A DNA stretch of 64,000 nt from an uncultured Eubacterium sp. (GCA_910583925.1 CAJTZJ010000007.1:35369-99368); one strand, 5' to 3'; shown: positions 17,519 through 25,930, counted from the stretch's first letter. Translations and numbers: made by a program. Notes: generated by a model from the letters alone, not told the origin.

Positions 17519-17926
17519 ATGGAATATATAAAAAGAGACGAACTCGAAAAATTAGTTGGGATTGATAAAATTAATGTTTTTTATGATATTGTCAGTGAAA
17601 TAACAAAACTTTATGATATGGAGCAAATATGGAATCCCGGTGGAAAAAAGTGGACTTATGAATATAAGTTTAGAAAAAGCGGAAAAACTTTATGTGCATT
17701 CTATTTTAGGGAGAATACATTAGGGTTTATGATTATCTTCGGTAAAACTGAAAGAAATAAAGTTGAAGAAATAAGAAATGAACTTTCATACGATGTAATG
17801 GAAACTTATGATAACGCTCAAATATTTCACGATGGAAAATGGGTTATGTTTAATATAACAGATTACGCAATAGTAGAAGATATAAAAAAATTACTTTTTA
17901 TTAAAAGAAAACCAAATAGAAAATAA
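17519..17926 (+). CDS. DUF3788-like protein
   Basis: The 135-residue protein matches DUF3788 in layout: a helical N-terminus, WNPGGKKWTYEYKFRKSGKTLCAFYFRENTLGFMIIFGK in the middle, and HDGKWVMFNITD followed by an IKKLLFIKRKP tail. The function is unknown. The ATG at 17519 is chosen over an upstream TTG at 17501. It is AT-rich, like the following gene. Confidence 0.82.
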   Translation: MEYIKRDELEKLVGIDKINVFYDIVSEITKLYDMEQIWNPGGKKWTYEYKFRKSGKTLCAFYFRENTLGFMIIFGKTERNKVEEIRNELSYDVMETYDNAQIFHDGKWVMFNITDYAIVEDIKKLLFIKRKPNRK

Positions 17927-17957
17927 CCACAAATTACAATTTGATGAGAAGTCGTAT

Positions 17958-18386
17958 ATGAAAGAAAAATTAGAAAACTTATATAATGCAGATAATAATA
18001 GTGCATATAAAACTCTTTTAGAATTGGAAACTATAACTACTGAATCCAATGTACTGTATAATTATTTTAATAATTTATTAGAAATGTTAAATAGTGAAAA
18101 AACATTTATTAGAGTTCGTAGTTTTAGACTTATATGTTCTCTTGCGAAGTGGGATAATGAAAATAAGATAAATAAAAACATAGATATGATTCTAAAAGAA
18201 TTAGATGATGATAAGGGAACATCGGTAAGACAATGCTTGCAAAAATTGAATTTGATTTTAATGTATAAAATTGAATTAACGGAAATTATAGAAAAGAAAA
18301 TCAAAAATATAGATTTATCTAAATATAAAGAAAGCATGCAATCTTTAATTAAGAAAGATATAGATTATATCCTTGAACATCTATAA
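17958..18386 (+). CDS. Small helical (HEAT-repeat-like) protein
   Basis: The 142-residue protein is entirely alpha-helical by composition, with repeated helix pairs (SFRLICSLAKWD, TSVRQCLQKLNLIL) like small HEAT-like proteins sometimes labelled SufBD in Clostridia. It has no catalytic motif and no signal peptide. Function unknown. Confidence 0.75.
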   Translation: MKEKLENLYNADNNSAYKTLLELETITTESNVLYNYFNNLLEMLNSEKTFIRVRSFRLICSLAKWDNENKINKNIDMILKELDDDKGTSVRQCLQKLNLILMYKIELTEIIEKKIKNIDLSKYKESMQSLIKKDIDYILEHL

Positions 18387-18419
18387 TACAAGCAACAACT
18401 GTTAAAGGAAAGTTTTAAA

Positions 18420-18971
18420 ATGCTGAATGAATTGAGCTTGGAAGAATTATGGGAATTGTTTCCGATATATTTTGTTGATAGCAACGCAGAATTTGAAAAG
18501 CAGTTTTCAGCCGAAAAAGAAAATTTGAATTTGCTGTTAAGTAATTATGTCAAAAGAATCAGCCATATCGGCAGCACAGCAATCAAGAAAATAAAAACCA
18601 AACCTATTATTGATATTTTAATTGAAATAGATTTTGCCAGCAAAGACAATGTTAAAGAAATATTGCTGAATAGCAATTACATTCTGATGTATGAAGCTTT
18701 GGATAAAATATCTTTTAACAAGGGCTATACCGTAAACGGCTATGCTGATCATGTATTTCATATTCATATAAAAAAGTATGGTGATTGTAATGAACTGTAT
18801 TTCAGAGATTATTTAAATGAGCATTATGAAAAAGCCAAGGAATATGAAAAATTAAAAGAAGAACTCTATAACCAATATAAACCGAACAGAGATTTATATA
18901 CAGCAGGAAAAAGTGATTTTGTTAAGGCAATTACAGAAGCAGCAAAAATAAAATATAAAAACCGATATTAA
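18420..18971 (+). CDS. GrpB-family (UPF0157) nucleotidyltransferase-fold protein
   Basis: The 183-residue protein carries the GrpB motif ISHIGSTAIKKIKTKPIIDILIEI, with the GS and paired Asp of the nucleotidyltransferase fold. The HVFHIHIKKYG strand and the FRDYLNEHYEKAKEYEKLKEEL block follow, ending YTAGKSDFV. Family members have the polymerase-beta-like fold but no settled activity. It follows the HEAT-like gene after 33 bp. Confidence 0.92.
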   Translation: MLNELSLEELWELFPIYFVDSNAEFEKQFSAEKENLNLLLSNYVKRISHIGSTAIKKIKTKPIIDILIEIDFASKDNVKEILLNSNYILMYEALDKISFNKGYTVNGYADHVFHIHIKKYGDCNELYFRDYLNEHYEKAKEYEKLKEELYNQYKPNRDLYTAGKSDFVKAITEAAKIKYKNRY

Positions 18972-19050
18972 TCCATAAAGCGTATACAGATAATGTAAAA
19001 ATCAAACATCAAATATATTAAAGTGACTATAATTTGCGAGGAGAAGCAGA

Positions 19051-19383
19051 ATGGCAATTACAGTAAACATCTATTACAGCGGAGCAAACGGAAATGCAAG
19101 AAAATTTGCAGAGGAAATGGTATCAAATGGTATTGTCGCTGATATTCGTGCTGAGAACGGAAACCTAAAATACGAATACTTTTTCCCTTTGGATAACGAA
19201 GAAACCGTGCTGCTGATTGACAGCTGGAAAGATCAGAATTCACTTGATATTCACCACGCCTCCCCTATGATGTCTAAAATTATCGCACTTCGTGAGAAAT
19301 ATGATTTGCATATGAGGGTTGAGCGCTATGTATCTGATGAAGCAGGGATTCCCGAAACAGATAAATCTTTTATAAAGAAATAA
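19051..19383 (+). CDS. Putative quinol monooxygenase (ABM-fold)
   Basis: The 110-residue protein is a ferredoxin-like ABM-domain protein: ENGNLKYEYFFPLDNEETVLLIDSWKDQNSLDIHHASPMMSKI contains the typical W-x-D/S-x3-LxxH-x-S motif. Such proteins include quinone-modifying and antibiotic-biosynthesis-type monooxygenases. It starts after GCGAGGAGAAGC. Confidence 0.9.
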   Translation: MAITVNIYYSGANGNARKFAEEMVSNGIVADIRAENGNLKYEYFFPLDNEETVLLIDSWKDQNSLDIHHASPMMSKIIALREKYDLHMRVERYVSDEAGIPETDKSFIKK

Positions 19384-19407
19384 TACAAAAACAGGAGAAT
19401 ACTTGTT

Positions 19408-19662
19408 ATGGCTGACTTAATCACAATGAGAAACATCGGAAAAGAGCTTGAACGAAAACTAAACTTAACAGGCATTGAATCTGCTGAGGATTTGATTTCA
19501 ACAGGCAGCAAGGAAGCTTATTTCAAATTGAAACTGCGCTTTCCCGAGGTATGTTCCGTGCATCTGTATGCACTTCAGGGAGCAATTGATAATATAGATT
19601 TTAATATGCTTTCGGAAGAAACAAAGACAGATTTGAAGGCATTTTCGGACAAATTAAAATAA
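19408..19662 (+). CDS. TfoX C-terminal-domain protein
   Basis: The 84-residue protein matches the stand-alone TfoX/Sxy C-terminal domain: the N-terminal MRNIGKELERKLNLTGIESAEDLISTGSKEAYFKL is a helix-hairpin-helix-like fold, and EVCSVHLYALQGAIDNI follows. In Firmicutes such proteins are common and their link to competence is unproven. Confidence 0.9.
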   Translation: MADLITMRNIGKELERKLNLTGIESAEDLISTGSKEAYFKLKLRFPEVCSVHLYALQGAIDNIDFNMLSEETKTDLKAFSDKLK

Positions 19663-19683
19663 TTTATGAAAGCAGGTAATAGC

Positions 19684-20139
19684 ATGAAAACAATATGCGG
19701 TATTGATTGCAGCGAATGCGGATTAAAAGCAAACTGCGGCGGATGCGAAGCAACAAACGGTCATCCCTTCGGCAAATCGTGTATGCTTGCCGAATGCTGT
19801 AAAAGCAATAGTCTTGCGCATTGCGATACATCATGTTCATCGGAATGCAGGCTAAAAAAACAATTAATTGAAGAATTCAATGCACTTGGAATTGAAGATA
19901 TGGAAGAGGTTAAAAATCTTAATGCTCTTAAGGGCTCTTTTGTTAATCTTGAATATTTGCTTCCGAGCGGACAAGCTATAAAATTCTGGGATGACAATAA
20001 AATTTACTTAGGCAATCAGATATGCAAAAAGAACAGCAGCAGATGCTATGGTCTTACTGCTGATGAAAATTATTTGTTAGTTTGCGAATACGGCGATAAC
20101 GGAGCAAATCCTGAAATTGTTATATTCAAAAAAAGATAA
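19684..20139 (+). CDS. DUF3795-like Cys-rich protein
   Basis: The 151-residue protein has a Cys-rich N-terminus (CGIDCSECGLKANCGGCEA) with the DUF3795 spacing, further Cys at about 33-55, and a beta-rich C-terminal half. It probably binds metal (zinc or iron-sulfur). The start at 19684 follows AGCAGGT and removes a six-residue extension. Confidence 0.85.
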   Translation: MKTICGIDCSECGLKANCGGCEATNGHPFGKSCMLAECCKSNSLAHCDTSCSSECRLKKQLIEEFNALGIEDMEEVKNLNALKGSFVNLEYLLPSGQAIKFWDDNKIYLGNQICKKNSSRCYGLTADENYLLVCEYGDNGANPEIVIFKKR

Positions 20140-20185
20140 TCATAAACACAAAATTTTTTAAGATTTATATTGAGGTGAATAATCT

Positions 20186-20485
20186 ATGTCATGGTATTTC
20201 ATTGTTGATACATATATTGATGGACAAAAGGGACGCGGGGAATATGATGATTATATTAACCTTGTTAAGCCTGTTGTGGAAAAATATGGCGGAACTTATC
20301 TTGTAAGAACGGAAAATCTGTGCAGCTTACACAATAAGAGAAACCCTGACCGCATTATAGTAATTAAATTTGATACCAGAGAAGATTTGGATGTTTGTTT
20401 TTCCTCTGATGCGTATAAGGCTATTATGTCAAAACGCATCAATAGTGTTGACAGCAGAGCTGTTATCGTGGAGGGATTGGATTAA
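20186..20485 (+). CDS. DUF1330-like protein
   Basis: The 99-residue protein has the DUF1330 ferredoxin-like fold: YFIVDTYIDGQKGRGEYDDYINLVKPVVEKYGGTYLVRTE, then RIIVIKFDTREDLDVCFSSDAYKAI. The first line carries the usual Asp and Tyr positions. The role is unknown, though it resembles small monooxygenase-fold proteins. Confidence 0.9.
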   Translation: MSWYFIVDTYIDGQKGRGEYDDYINLVKPVVEKYGGTYLVRTENLCSLHNKRNPDRIIVIKFDTREDLDVCFSSDAYKAIMSKRINSVDSRAVIVEGLD

Positions 20486-20511
20486 TCATTTCATTTTGAG
20501 GAGTTGATATA

Positions 20512-20961
20512 ATGGAATCGGAAGAAATATTGAATTATTGTCTTGAACACTTAGAAGGCACTGTTTCAGTAAGCAGCTGGGGAGAAAAAGGAATATTCTA
20601 TAATCCCGATAATAGGCTGAAGCGTGGTATCTATATACTTACCATAAAAGAAAAAGATGGTGAAAATGATAAAGGCTCAAACCTTGACCGAGATGGTGTA
20701 TACCGCGTAAATTTAGGTGTACGAAAGCAAACATTTATTAATATGTTCAGTACCATACCAAAGCGCCCTGCCAAAGGGTGCATTGTAGATATGGATTATG
20801 ACTTTACCGAAACAGATAGAATTATCCCCCACCCTGTTTATGCGTGGATGGGTTGGCTGTGTGTACTGAATCCAAGTAACAAAACCTTTGGGAAATTAAA
20901 ACCCCTTATTGATGAAGCCTATGAATATGCAAAGGAAAAATACAGAAAAAAGAAACTATAA
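20512..20961 (+). CDS. DUF6194-like protein
   Basis: The 149-residue protein resembles DUF6194: SSWGEKGIFYNPDNRLKRGIYILTIKEKDG, VYRVNLGVRKQTFINMFS, and the C-terminal HPVYAWMGWLCVLNPSNKTFGKLKPLIDEAY. No catalytic role is known. It follows GGAGTTGATATA and ends 15 bp before the CAT-like gene. Confidence 0.85.
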   Translation: MESEEILNYCLEHLEGTVSVSSWGEKGIFYNPDNRLKRGIYILTIKEKDGENDKGSNLDRDGVYRVNLGVRKQTFINMFSTIPKRPAKGCIVDMDYDFTETDRIIPHPVYAWMGWLCVLNPSNKTFGKLKPLIDEAYEYAKEKYRKKKL

Positions 20962-20976
20962 TCAGAGGTAGTTGAT

Positions 20977-21606
20977 ATGGCAAATACATACAAAGTCATT
21001 GACGAAAAGAATTGGGATAGAGCAATACACTGTGCTGTTTTCAGAAACAGCATTGAACCTGCGTTCTGCGTAACCTTTGAGATTGAGATTACAAGCTTCT
21101 TAGAAAAAATAAAAAAACAGAATTTGTCATTTACACTTTCTATGGTATTTGCGGTATGCAAATGTGCAAACGAAATTGAAGCTTTCAGATATCGTTTTTT
21201 AGACGGAGAGGTAGTTTTATTTGATAAAATTGACACAGCTTTCACTTATTTAAACAAGGAAACCGAACTTTTTAAGGTTGTAAATGTTCCTATGGCAGAT
21301 ACGCTTGAAGAATATGTAAAATCCGCAGCACAGATTGCAAATGAACAGAAGGAATATTTTACAGGGCCGCTCAGCAACGATGTTTTTCAATGCTCCCCTA
21401 TGCCGTTTTTGACTTACACACATATTTCTCATACAAATTCCGGTAAAAAGGATAATGCTACGCCCTTATTTGACTGGGGAAAGTATTATGAAAAAGATGG
21501 AAAAATCATTATGCCTGTTTCTGTTCAAGCACATCATTCGTTTGTTGACGGAATACACATCGGCAGATTTGCAGAAAAATTACAGAATTATTTGAATAAA
21601 CCTTAA
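20977..21606 (+). CDS. Chloramphenicol acetyltransferase-like protein
   Basis: The 209-residue protein matches type A CAT-like enzymes in length. The catalytic HHxxxDG is present in VQAHHSFVDGIHIGRFAEKLQ near the C-terminus, and the FSxxP-type segment in the middle is CSPMPFLTYTHISH. Many such Clostridia proteins do not give chloramphenicol resistance, so the drug target is an inference only. Confidence 0.92.
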   Translation: MANTYKVIDEKNWDRAIHCAVFRNSIEPAFCVTFEIEITSFLEKIKKQNLSFTLSMVFAVCKCANEIEAFRYRFLDGEVVLFDKIDTAFTYLNKETELFKVVNVPMADTLEEYVKSAAQIANEQKEYFTGPLSNDVFQCSPMPFLTYTHISHTNSGKKDNATPLFDWGKYYEKDGKIIMPVSVQAHHSFVDGIHIGRFAEKLQNYLNKP

Positions 21607-21620
21607 GTCGGAGAATTGAT

Positions 21621-22067
21621 ATGATCAGAGAATTTAAAGACACGGATATAAATGAGATATCGAAAATCTGGCTTGATACTAATTTAAAAGCGCATAACTT
21701 TATCTCTTCCGAATATTGGCAGAATCATTTTGAAGCTGTAAAGGATATGCTTTTACAAGCTGAACTATATGTTTATGAGGAAGCAAATCGGATACAGGGC
21801 TTTGTTGGCTTAGATAATAACTATATAGCAGGGATTTTTGTTTGTGCTGAATATCAGTCAAACGGTATCGGCAAACAGCTTCTGGATTATGTAAAAACAA
21901 TCAAGCCTGAATTAAGGCTTCATGTATACAAAAAGAATACCCGTGCGGTTAAGTTTTATCAAAGAGAGGATTTCAGAATATCCGCTGAAAACATTGATGA
22001 AGACACAAACGAAGCAGAATATGAAATGATATGGCAAAAGCAGTCTGAACTGTTTATCGGAGAATAG
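21621..22067 (+). CDS. GNAT-family N-acetyltransferase
   Basis: The 148-residue protein starts IREFKDTDINEISKIWLDTNLKAHNFIS, typical of YjgM/PhnO-like GNATs, and has motif A in GIFVCAEYQSNGIGKQLLDYVK and motif B in VYKKNTRAVKFYQREDFR. The substrate is unknown. Its stop is 2 bp before the next start. Confidence 0.93.
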   Translation: MIREFKDTDINEISKIWLDTNLKAHNFISSEYWQNHFEAVKDMLLQAELYVYEEANRIQGFVGLDNNYIAGIFVCAEYQSNGIGKQLLDYVKTIKPELRLHVYKKNTRAVKFYQREDFRISAENIDEDTNEAEYEMIWQKQSELFIGE

Positions 22068-22069
22068 AT

Positions 22070-22600
22070 ATGATTATATTAATTGCAGGTACTTCACATA
22101 CAGGCAAAACCAATTTATCACAAAAGCTTTTAGAAAAATACAAATATCCGTATTTATCCATAGATCATTTGAAAATGGGGCTGATACGAAGCGGCAACAC
22201 CGATTTAACACCTGAATCAGATGATCATGATTTAACTGCTTACCTTTGGAATATTGTGAAAGAAATGATTAAAACCGCCATTGAAAATGAACAGAATCTA
22301 ATTGTTGAGGGATGCTATATTCCCTTTGACTGGAGCAAAGACTTTGAGAAGGAATATTTAAAAGAAATTCAATATTATTGTCTTATCATGAGCAAGGAAT
22401 ATATCGAAAATCATTTCAGCGATATAAAGAAATTCGCAAGCGTAATTGAAAACCGCGGAGATGATTCGTGGTGTACAAAAGATATTCTTTTGAGAGATAA
22501 TATTCACAACCTTGAAATGTGCAAAAAATATGGATGCAAGTATATTCTGATTGAAAACGATTATTCCGTTTTATCAAAATTAGAAACGGAAAAACATTGA
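22070..22600 (+). CDS. P-loop kinase (adenylate-kinase/2-phosphoglycerate-kinase-like)
   Basis: The 176-residue protein has a Walker A motif GTSHTGKT at residues 7-14, a LSIDHLKMGLIRSG segment after it, an LIVEGCYIP Walker-B-like strand, and a C-terminal Cys/Tyr-rich region. It belongs to the small-molecule kinase branch of P-loop proteins. It is the last gene of the fourteen-gene rightward train, only 2 bp after the GNAT gene. A weak CCGGCT/AGCCGG hairpin follows. Confidence 0.85.
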   Translation: MIILIAGTSHTGKTNLSQKLLEKYKYPYLSIDHLKMGLIRSGNTDLTPESDDHDLTAYLWNIVKEMIKTAIENEQNLIVEGCYIPFDWSKDFEKEYLKEIQYYCLIMSKEYIENHFSDIKKFASVIENRGDDSWCTKDILLRDNIHNLEMCKKYGCKYILIENDYSVLSKLETEKH

Positions 22601-22660
22601 TTGAATTCCGGCTCATCTGATAATTACTTATAAGTATTAAAGCCGGGGCAAACGGATATG

Positions 22661-23086
22661 CACCTCCAAAAAGTCAGACACTTTTGGAGGTGCATAATTT
22701 TTATCACAAAAACAAAGTATATAGTGCAGAATTCAAAACAGGTGTCACAATGGATATGCGGGAATACCATATGTACTATAGTGAATAGTACGAAAATATT
22801 GGGATGTAAATAAAGGACATAACCCTACCTTAAATACAAGTACAAAGGTGGGAACGCATATAATTGGAAGAAGAAGCCGAATGTCTAATTAAAGAAAGAC
22901 AAGACAGAGGAAGCAAAGGCAGACCGCCAAAACTTAAAAGGTTGAAGAAGATTTAATAACAGAAAATCAGCGGTTTAGAATGGATATAGAACATCTAAAA
23001 CACGGAGTGCCTTAGCTCTTGCGGAAAAGCTGCATAAGACCGGTTACATAATTAATCATAAAACTGTACAAAAGTTAATGGAAGAA
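22661..23086 (+). mobile_element. 5' remnant of an IS3-family element (orfA and start of orfB)
   Basis: The remnant begins with a TGCACCTCCAAAA palindrome that looks like a left terminal repeat. Decayed frames then match IS3/IS150-group OrfA: an SAEFK-type N-terminus, EEEAECLIKERQDRGSKGRPPK, and the ITENQRLRMDIEHLK leucine zipper. The OrfB start follows (LHKTGYIINHKTVQKLM). Several stops and frameshifts break it, so it is inactive. The 3' part lies at 25.04-25.37 kb. Confidence 0.8.
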
Positions 23087-23236
23087 TCATACTCGTAATA
23101 GAGCAGGAAACGCCGCCTTTTCCTGCTTGCATTTCGGACAGTAAAGAGGGTAGTTTTTCAAAATTGTATCTTCTCTAATTCTGTCACGGGTTTTGTTACC
23201 ACAAATAGGGCAATATATCCATTCTGATTTTTTCAT
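23087..23236 (-). CDS. Cysteine-rich KTR-domain protein, C-terminus replaced
   Basis: The 49-residue protein starts KKSEWIYCPICGNKTRDRIREDT and has a second zinc knuckle YCPKCKQE, the pattern of the KTR proteins often carried by Clostridia mobile elements. After KQE it runs into AAFPALLRV, encoded by the opposite strand of the IS3 remnant. The usual C-terminal 10-20 residues have therefore been lost at the cassette edge (about 23.1 kb). Confidence 0.8.
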   Translation of the reverse strand: MKKSEWIYCPICGNKTRDRIREDTILKNYPLYCPKCKQEKAAFPALLRV

Positions 23237-23244
23237 TATAACCT

Positions 23245-23844
23245 TCATTCCTTGCAATTAGAAAAATGTAAATAAGATAAAATACTGATAGGACAAAAAT
23301 ATATACACCAAAATTCCAATACCACCACACCTATCCAAGCTGGACTATCCGCTTTGAATAATCCAAGTATGGGAAAAATCAGACACGTTATAAAAAACAC
23401 TCCATGTATTATAAGCAGATATTTCAACCATCGGTCTGCTTTTGTCTGTGATAGCACCGTTAATCCTGCAAATAATGTAGCTAATGACATGACAGCATAA
23501 CCCAGCAGGTCATAGTTGAATAACAATCCACATTGCTGAAAATCAAGAAGTATAGCTGCTTGCTGTGTTAAGTCATTTAGTCGAACAGTCGTTAGCTGTG
23601 CAAAATAGACTAGCAAAATAATAGTTGTGTATATAACAGCAAAAGTTACCGAAACATAGCCCGCTAATTTTACTTTCTTTTCGGCAAAGTAAGCATATCC
23701 ACACATCATTAGTACAAAACTAAACGCAATAAACATAGAAGAAAAGTAACTGGCATAATCATAGCCAAATAACATAGATAGAGCAAAGCAGACTACCGCA
23801 ATAAAATTAACAGCAGAACCATAAACTCCTATTTTCTTATTCAT
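23245..23844 (-). CDS. Integral membrane protein in a TetR-controlled cassette
   Basis: The 199-residue protein has about six hydrophobic helices across its length and no known catalytic motif. The ATG at 23844 is chosen because it overlaps the TetR stop (ATGAATAA) and has AAAGGAC upstream; another ATG 21 nt earlier is less likely. Coupling to the regulator suggests it is the target of TetR control, for example in drug or stress response. The family is not recognised. Confidence 0.78.
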   Translation of the reverse strand: MNKKIGVYGSAVNFIAVVCFALSMLFGYDYASYFSSMFIAFSFVLMMCGYAYFAEKKVKLAGYVSVTFAVIYTTIILLVYFAQLTTVRLNDLTQQAAILLDFQQCGLLFNYDLLGYAVMSLATLFAGLTVLSQTKADRWLKYLLIIHGVFFITCLIFPILGLFKADSPAWIGVVVLEFWCIYFCPISILSYLHFSNCKE

Positions 23845-24421
23845 CAATCTGTCCTTTCCCTTCAAAAAGAATGTCTACTATTTTTTTGATATATGCAGCC
23901 CTATCCTCTGTTTCCATAAAATCATAGCCAAGTATTTGTTTAACGGTTTTGCTTCCCAAAAAAGCCACTTGCATTGCCGCCGTAAGAATAAACACAATAA
24001 TAGATTTATTCTTGTTTGAAGTATTATTTTCTAAGGAAAGTGAAAATCCTTGTTGCGTAAGAACAGAATTGCAATTCTCTGTATAATTTTGTAAATCGTC
24101 TAAAATAGAAATACGGCAAATTGCGGAATGATTAAATAGAAAATTGAAAACATAAGTTGCACAAACTGTTAAGCGTTCTTTATCTGTTTCATAATTTCCT
24201 GTCATTTGAAATTCTGTAACCACTTTTCCAATAATACGTTGAACACATTCATTTATTAGCGTTTCTTTACTTCCAAAGTGATAGTTAATTAATCCTAATC
24301 CAATATCTGCTTTTTCTGCAATCATACGGGCTGTTATGCTCTTTGTATTACCATTGTACTTCTCAATTAGTTCCGTGGTAACTTTTATAATTCGATTTTT
24401 CACGTCTTCATTTTTATCCAC
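23837..24421 (-). CDS. TetR-family transcriptional regulator
   Basis: The 194-residue protein has an N-terminal TetR helix-turn-helix: RIIKVTTELIEKYNGNTKSITARMIAEKADIGLGLINYHFGSKETLI. An all-helical ligand domain follows. The GTG at 24421 has AGGAGG nine bases upstream, whereas the ATG-initiated version would run through its own operators. Two TTGAAC-N3-GTTCAA palindromes sit directly upstream, so it very likely represses its own two-gene operon. Confidence 0.9.
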   Translation of the reverse strand: MDKNEDVKNRIIKVTTELIEKYNGNTKSITARMIAEKADIGLGLINYHFGSKETLINECVQRIIGKVVTEFQMTGNYETDKERLTVCATYVFNFLFNHSAICRISILDDLQNYTENCNSVLTQQGFSLSLENNTSNKNKSIIVFILTAAMQVAFLGSKTVKQILGYDFMETEDRAAYIKKIVDILFEGKGQIDE

Positions 24422-24435
24422 TAAATATCTCCTCC

Positions 24436-24475
24436 TTGAACGTTGTTCAACTATATTATATTGAACAGTGTTCAA
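24436..24475 (-). promoter_or_regulatory. Tandem TetR operators
   Basis: Two 15-bp palindromes of the form TTGAAC-N3-GTTCAA lie at 24436-24450 and 24461-24475, 25 bp centre to centre. They flank the TATATTATA that is likely the -10 region of the tetR promoter. Confidence 0.82.
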
Positions 24476-24597
24476 AAAGTCAAGTGCATGTATATATTTT
24501 TTGAAAAATTCCTCTATTTAGTGTTCATACATCTTATAACAAAAAATCATATTTCCTATGGCAAGAGATTATATTATACTAATCATAACTCTCCCAA

Positions 24598-24630
24598 AAA
24601 CAAAAACGGCAGAGCTTTTACCCTCTGCCG
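24598..24630 (-). terminator. Terminator of tnpV
   Basis: The stem CGGCAGAG / CTCTGCCG (24607-24630) is followed on the minus strand by GTTTTTGTTTTTG. It sits 15 bp past the tnpV stop. Confidence 0.8.
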
Positions 24631-24644
24631 CCATGTTGCCTTGC

Positions 24645-25019
24645 CTATGCGTATATGATTCCCTCGTTCACAATCTCCCTAGCACAAACCCTTATGTTAT
24701 TGAGCCGCCCTGTCCATTCTAAAGCGTTATCTGCCTTTAGCTGTTCCGTTATGCCCTGTGTCTGTTTCATGCCCTCTATGAGCCTTTCAAAGCGTTCCTG
24801 TGCCTGCTTGTCGATGTCGGCAAGGTAGGTGTTGAGCCTGCCGCTTGTGAGAAGATTGGTGTATGTAACCTTACGGTACTGCTTCAGATAGTCCAGATGC
24901 CGCTGTCCCCATGTGCCTATCGGCTGTTCTTCTTCGGCGGGTAAAGCTATACATGGAATTAAATAGTCACCTTGCCTTTCGTATTTGCCGCCCAGTTCCT
25001 CAAAAATCGTCTTTGCCAT
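24645..25019 (-). CDS. tnpV: TnpV, transposon-encoded protein
   Basis: The 124-residue protein is a clear TnpV homologue: TIFEELGGKYERQGDYLIPC, then PIGTWGQRHLDYLKQYRKVTYTNLLTSGRLNTYLADID, and the LNNIRVCAREIVNEGII tail. TnpV is found on Tn4451-like and related mobilisable elements of Clostridia, with an unclear role. No serine recombinase gene is near, so this is a residual cassette. Confidence 0.9.
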   Translation of the reverse strand: MAKTIFEELGGKYERQGDYLIPCIALPAEEEQPIGTWGQRHLDYLKQYRKVTYTNLLTSGRLNTYLADIDKQAQERFERLIEGMKQTQGITEQLKADNALEWTGRLNNIRVCAREIVNEGIIYA

Positions 25020-25039
25020 TGTCTGTTACCTCCACATTC

Positions 25040-25372
25040 TTTTTTATTTGAATGTCCGCAAAATCCGTCCTACACCGGCAGATCAGCACGCAGAATATCA
25101 GCGATTATTATCTGAATACAATATCAAACAAAGTATGTCAAGAAAAGGCAATTGTATGGATAATGGTGCAATGGAAAACTTTTTCGTCAGACTTAAGGTC
25201 GAAATGTTCTATGGTAAACATTTTGATACAGTTGATGACTTCGTCAACTGTATCAAGGAGTACATTCATTACTGCAACAATGAAAGAATTGTTTCTAATT
25301 GAAAATGAGCCCGGTGCAATACCGAACTCATTCTTTTGAAAGTTAATTTATTTGTCTAATATTTGGGGTTCA
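25040..25372 (+). mobile_element. 3' remnant of an IS3-family element (orfB catalytic end)
   Basis: Frames match the integrase core of IS3/IS150-type OrfB: YQRLLSEYNIKQSMSRKGNCMDN, then AMENFFVRLKVEMFY and YIHYCNNERI. A shift then leads into a short SPVQYRTHSF ending. Upstream the Asp region (LHSDQ) is frameshifted. A TGTCTAATATTTGGGGTTCA sequence at 25353-25372 looks like the right terminal repeat. The middle of orfB is missing. Confidence 0.82.
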
Positions 25373-25399
25373 TTTCAAACCGTCATGGCTTTGTTTTCT

Positions 25400-25930
25400 T
25401 TATTTGGTTTTACCCATTCTGCCTTTGTCAAAGCTTGGATTAAATGCATAATAATTTTTGCTGTTCAATTTATCTGTAAGCAATCTTAACCCCTCACCAA
25501 ATCTTTGGAAGTGAACGATTTCCCTTTCTCTCAGAAATTTAATAGGCTCAATTACATCCGGATCATCAACCAATCTAAGAATATTATCATAAGTTACTCT
25601 TGCTTTCTGCTCCGCAGCAAGGTTCTCATTTAAGTCTGCTATCGGGTCGCCTGTGCATTGAATGGATGCCGCACTCCATGGGAAACCGCTTGCCGCAGTT
25701 GGATAAACACCTGTTGTATGATCAACAAAATACGGAGCAAAGCCGCTTTCTTCAATCTGCTTTTCCGTAAGATTTCTTGTAAGCTGATGAACAATCGTTC
25801 CTATCATCTCAAGATGACCTAATTCCTCTACCCCTATATCTGTCAACAAACCTTTAAGTTCCGGAATCGGCATGGAATAACGCTGTGAAAGATATCTAAG
25901 CGATGCTCCAAGTTCTCCATCCGGTCCTCT
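25400..25930 (-). pseudogene. cotJC: CotJC-like manganese catalase, N-terminus missing
   Basis: The frame reads GPDGELGASLRYLSQRYSMPIPE from about 25927, then LLTDIGVEELGHLEMIG, with metal-binding Glu/His. The C-terminal LREREIVHFQRFGEGL and YYAFNPSFDKGR follow. CotJC is a manganese-catalase-like spore coat protein of about 190 residues; the first ~28 residues and start are absent. Upstream the same frame runs only 13 codons to a TAA in phage-side DNA. It is therefore either a pseudogene or one half of a gene split by the prophage. Confidence 0.88.

Noticed and set aside
15990..22600. Integron gene-cassette array
   Set aside because: The gaps between genes are mostly too short for attC sites, no attC-like RYYYAAC/GTTRRRY hairpins were seen, and no integron integrase gene is present.
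22661..22700. Terminator reading of the TGCACCTCC palindrome
   Set aside because: It has no clear T-run in phase with an upstream gene and fits better as the terminal repeat of the IS3 remnant, although a terminator role is not excluded.
24985..25302. Rightward 105-residue ORF starting at 24985
   Set aside because: Its first part is the antisense of tnpV and the rest is the decayed IS3 orfB, so it is a chance fusion across a boundary.
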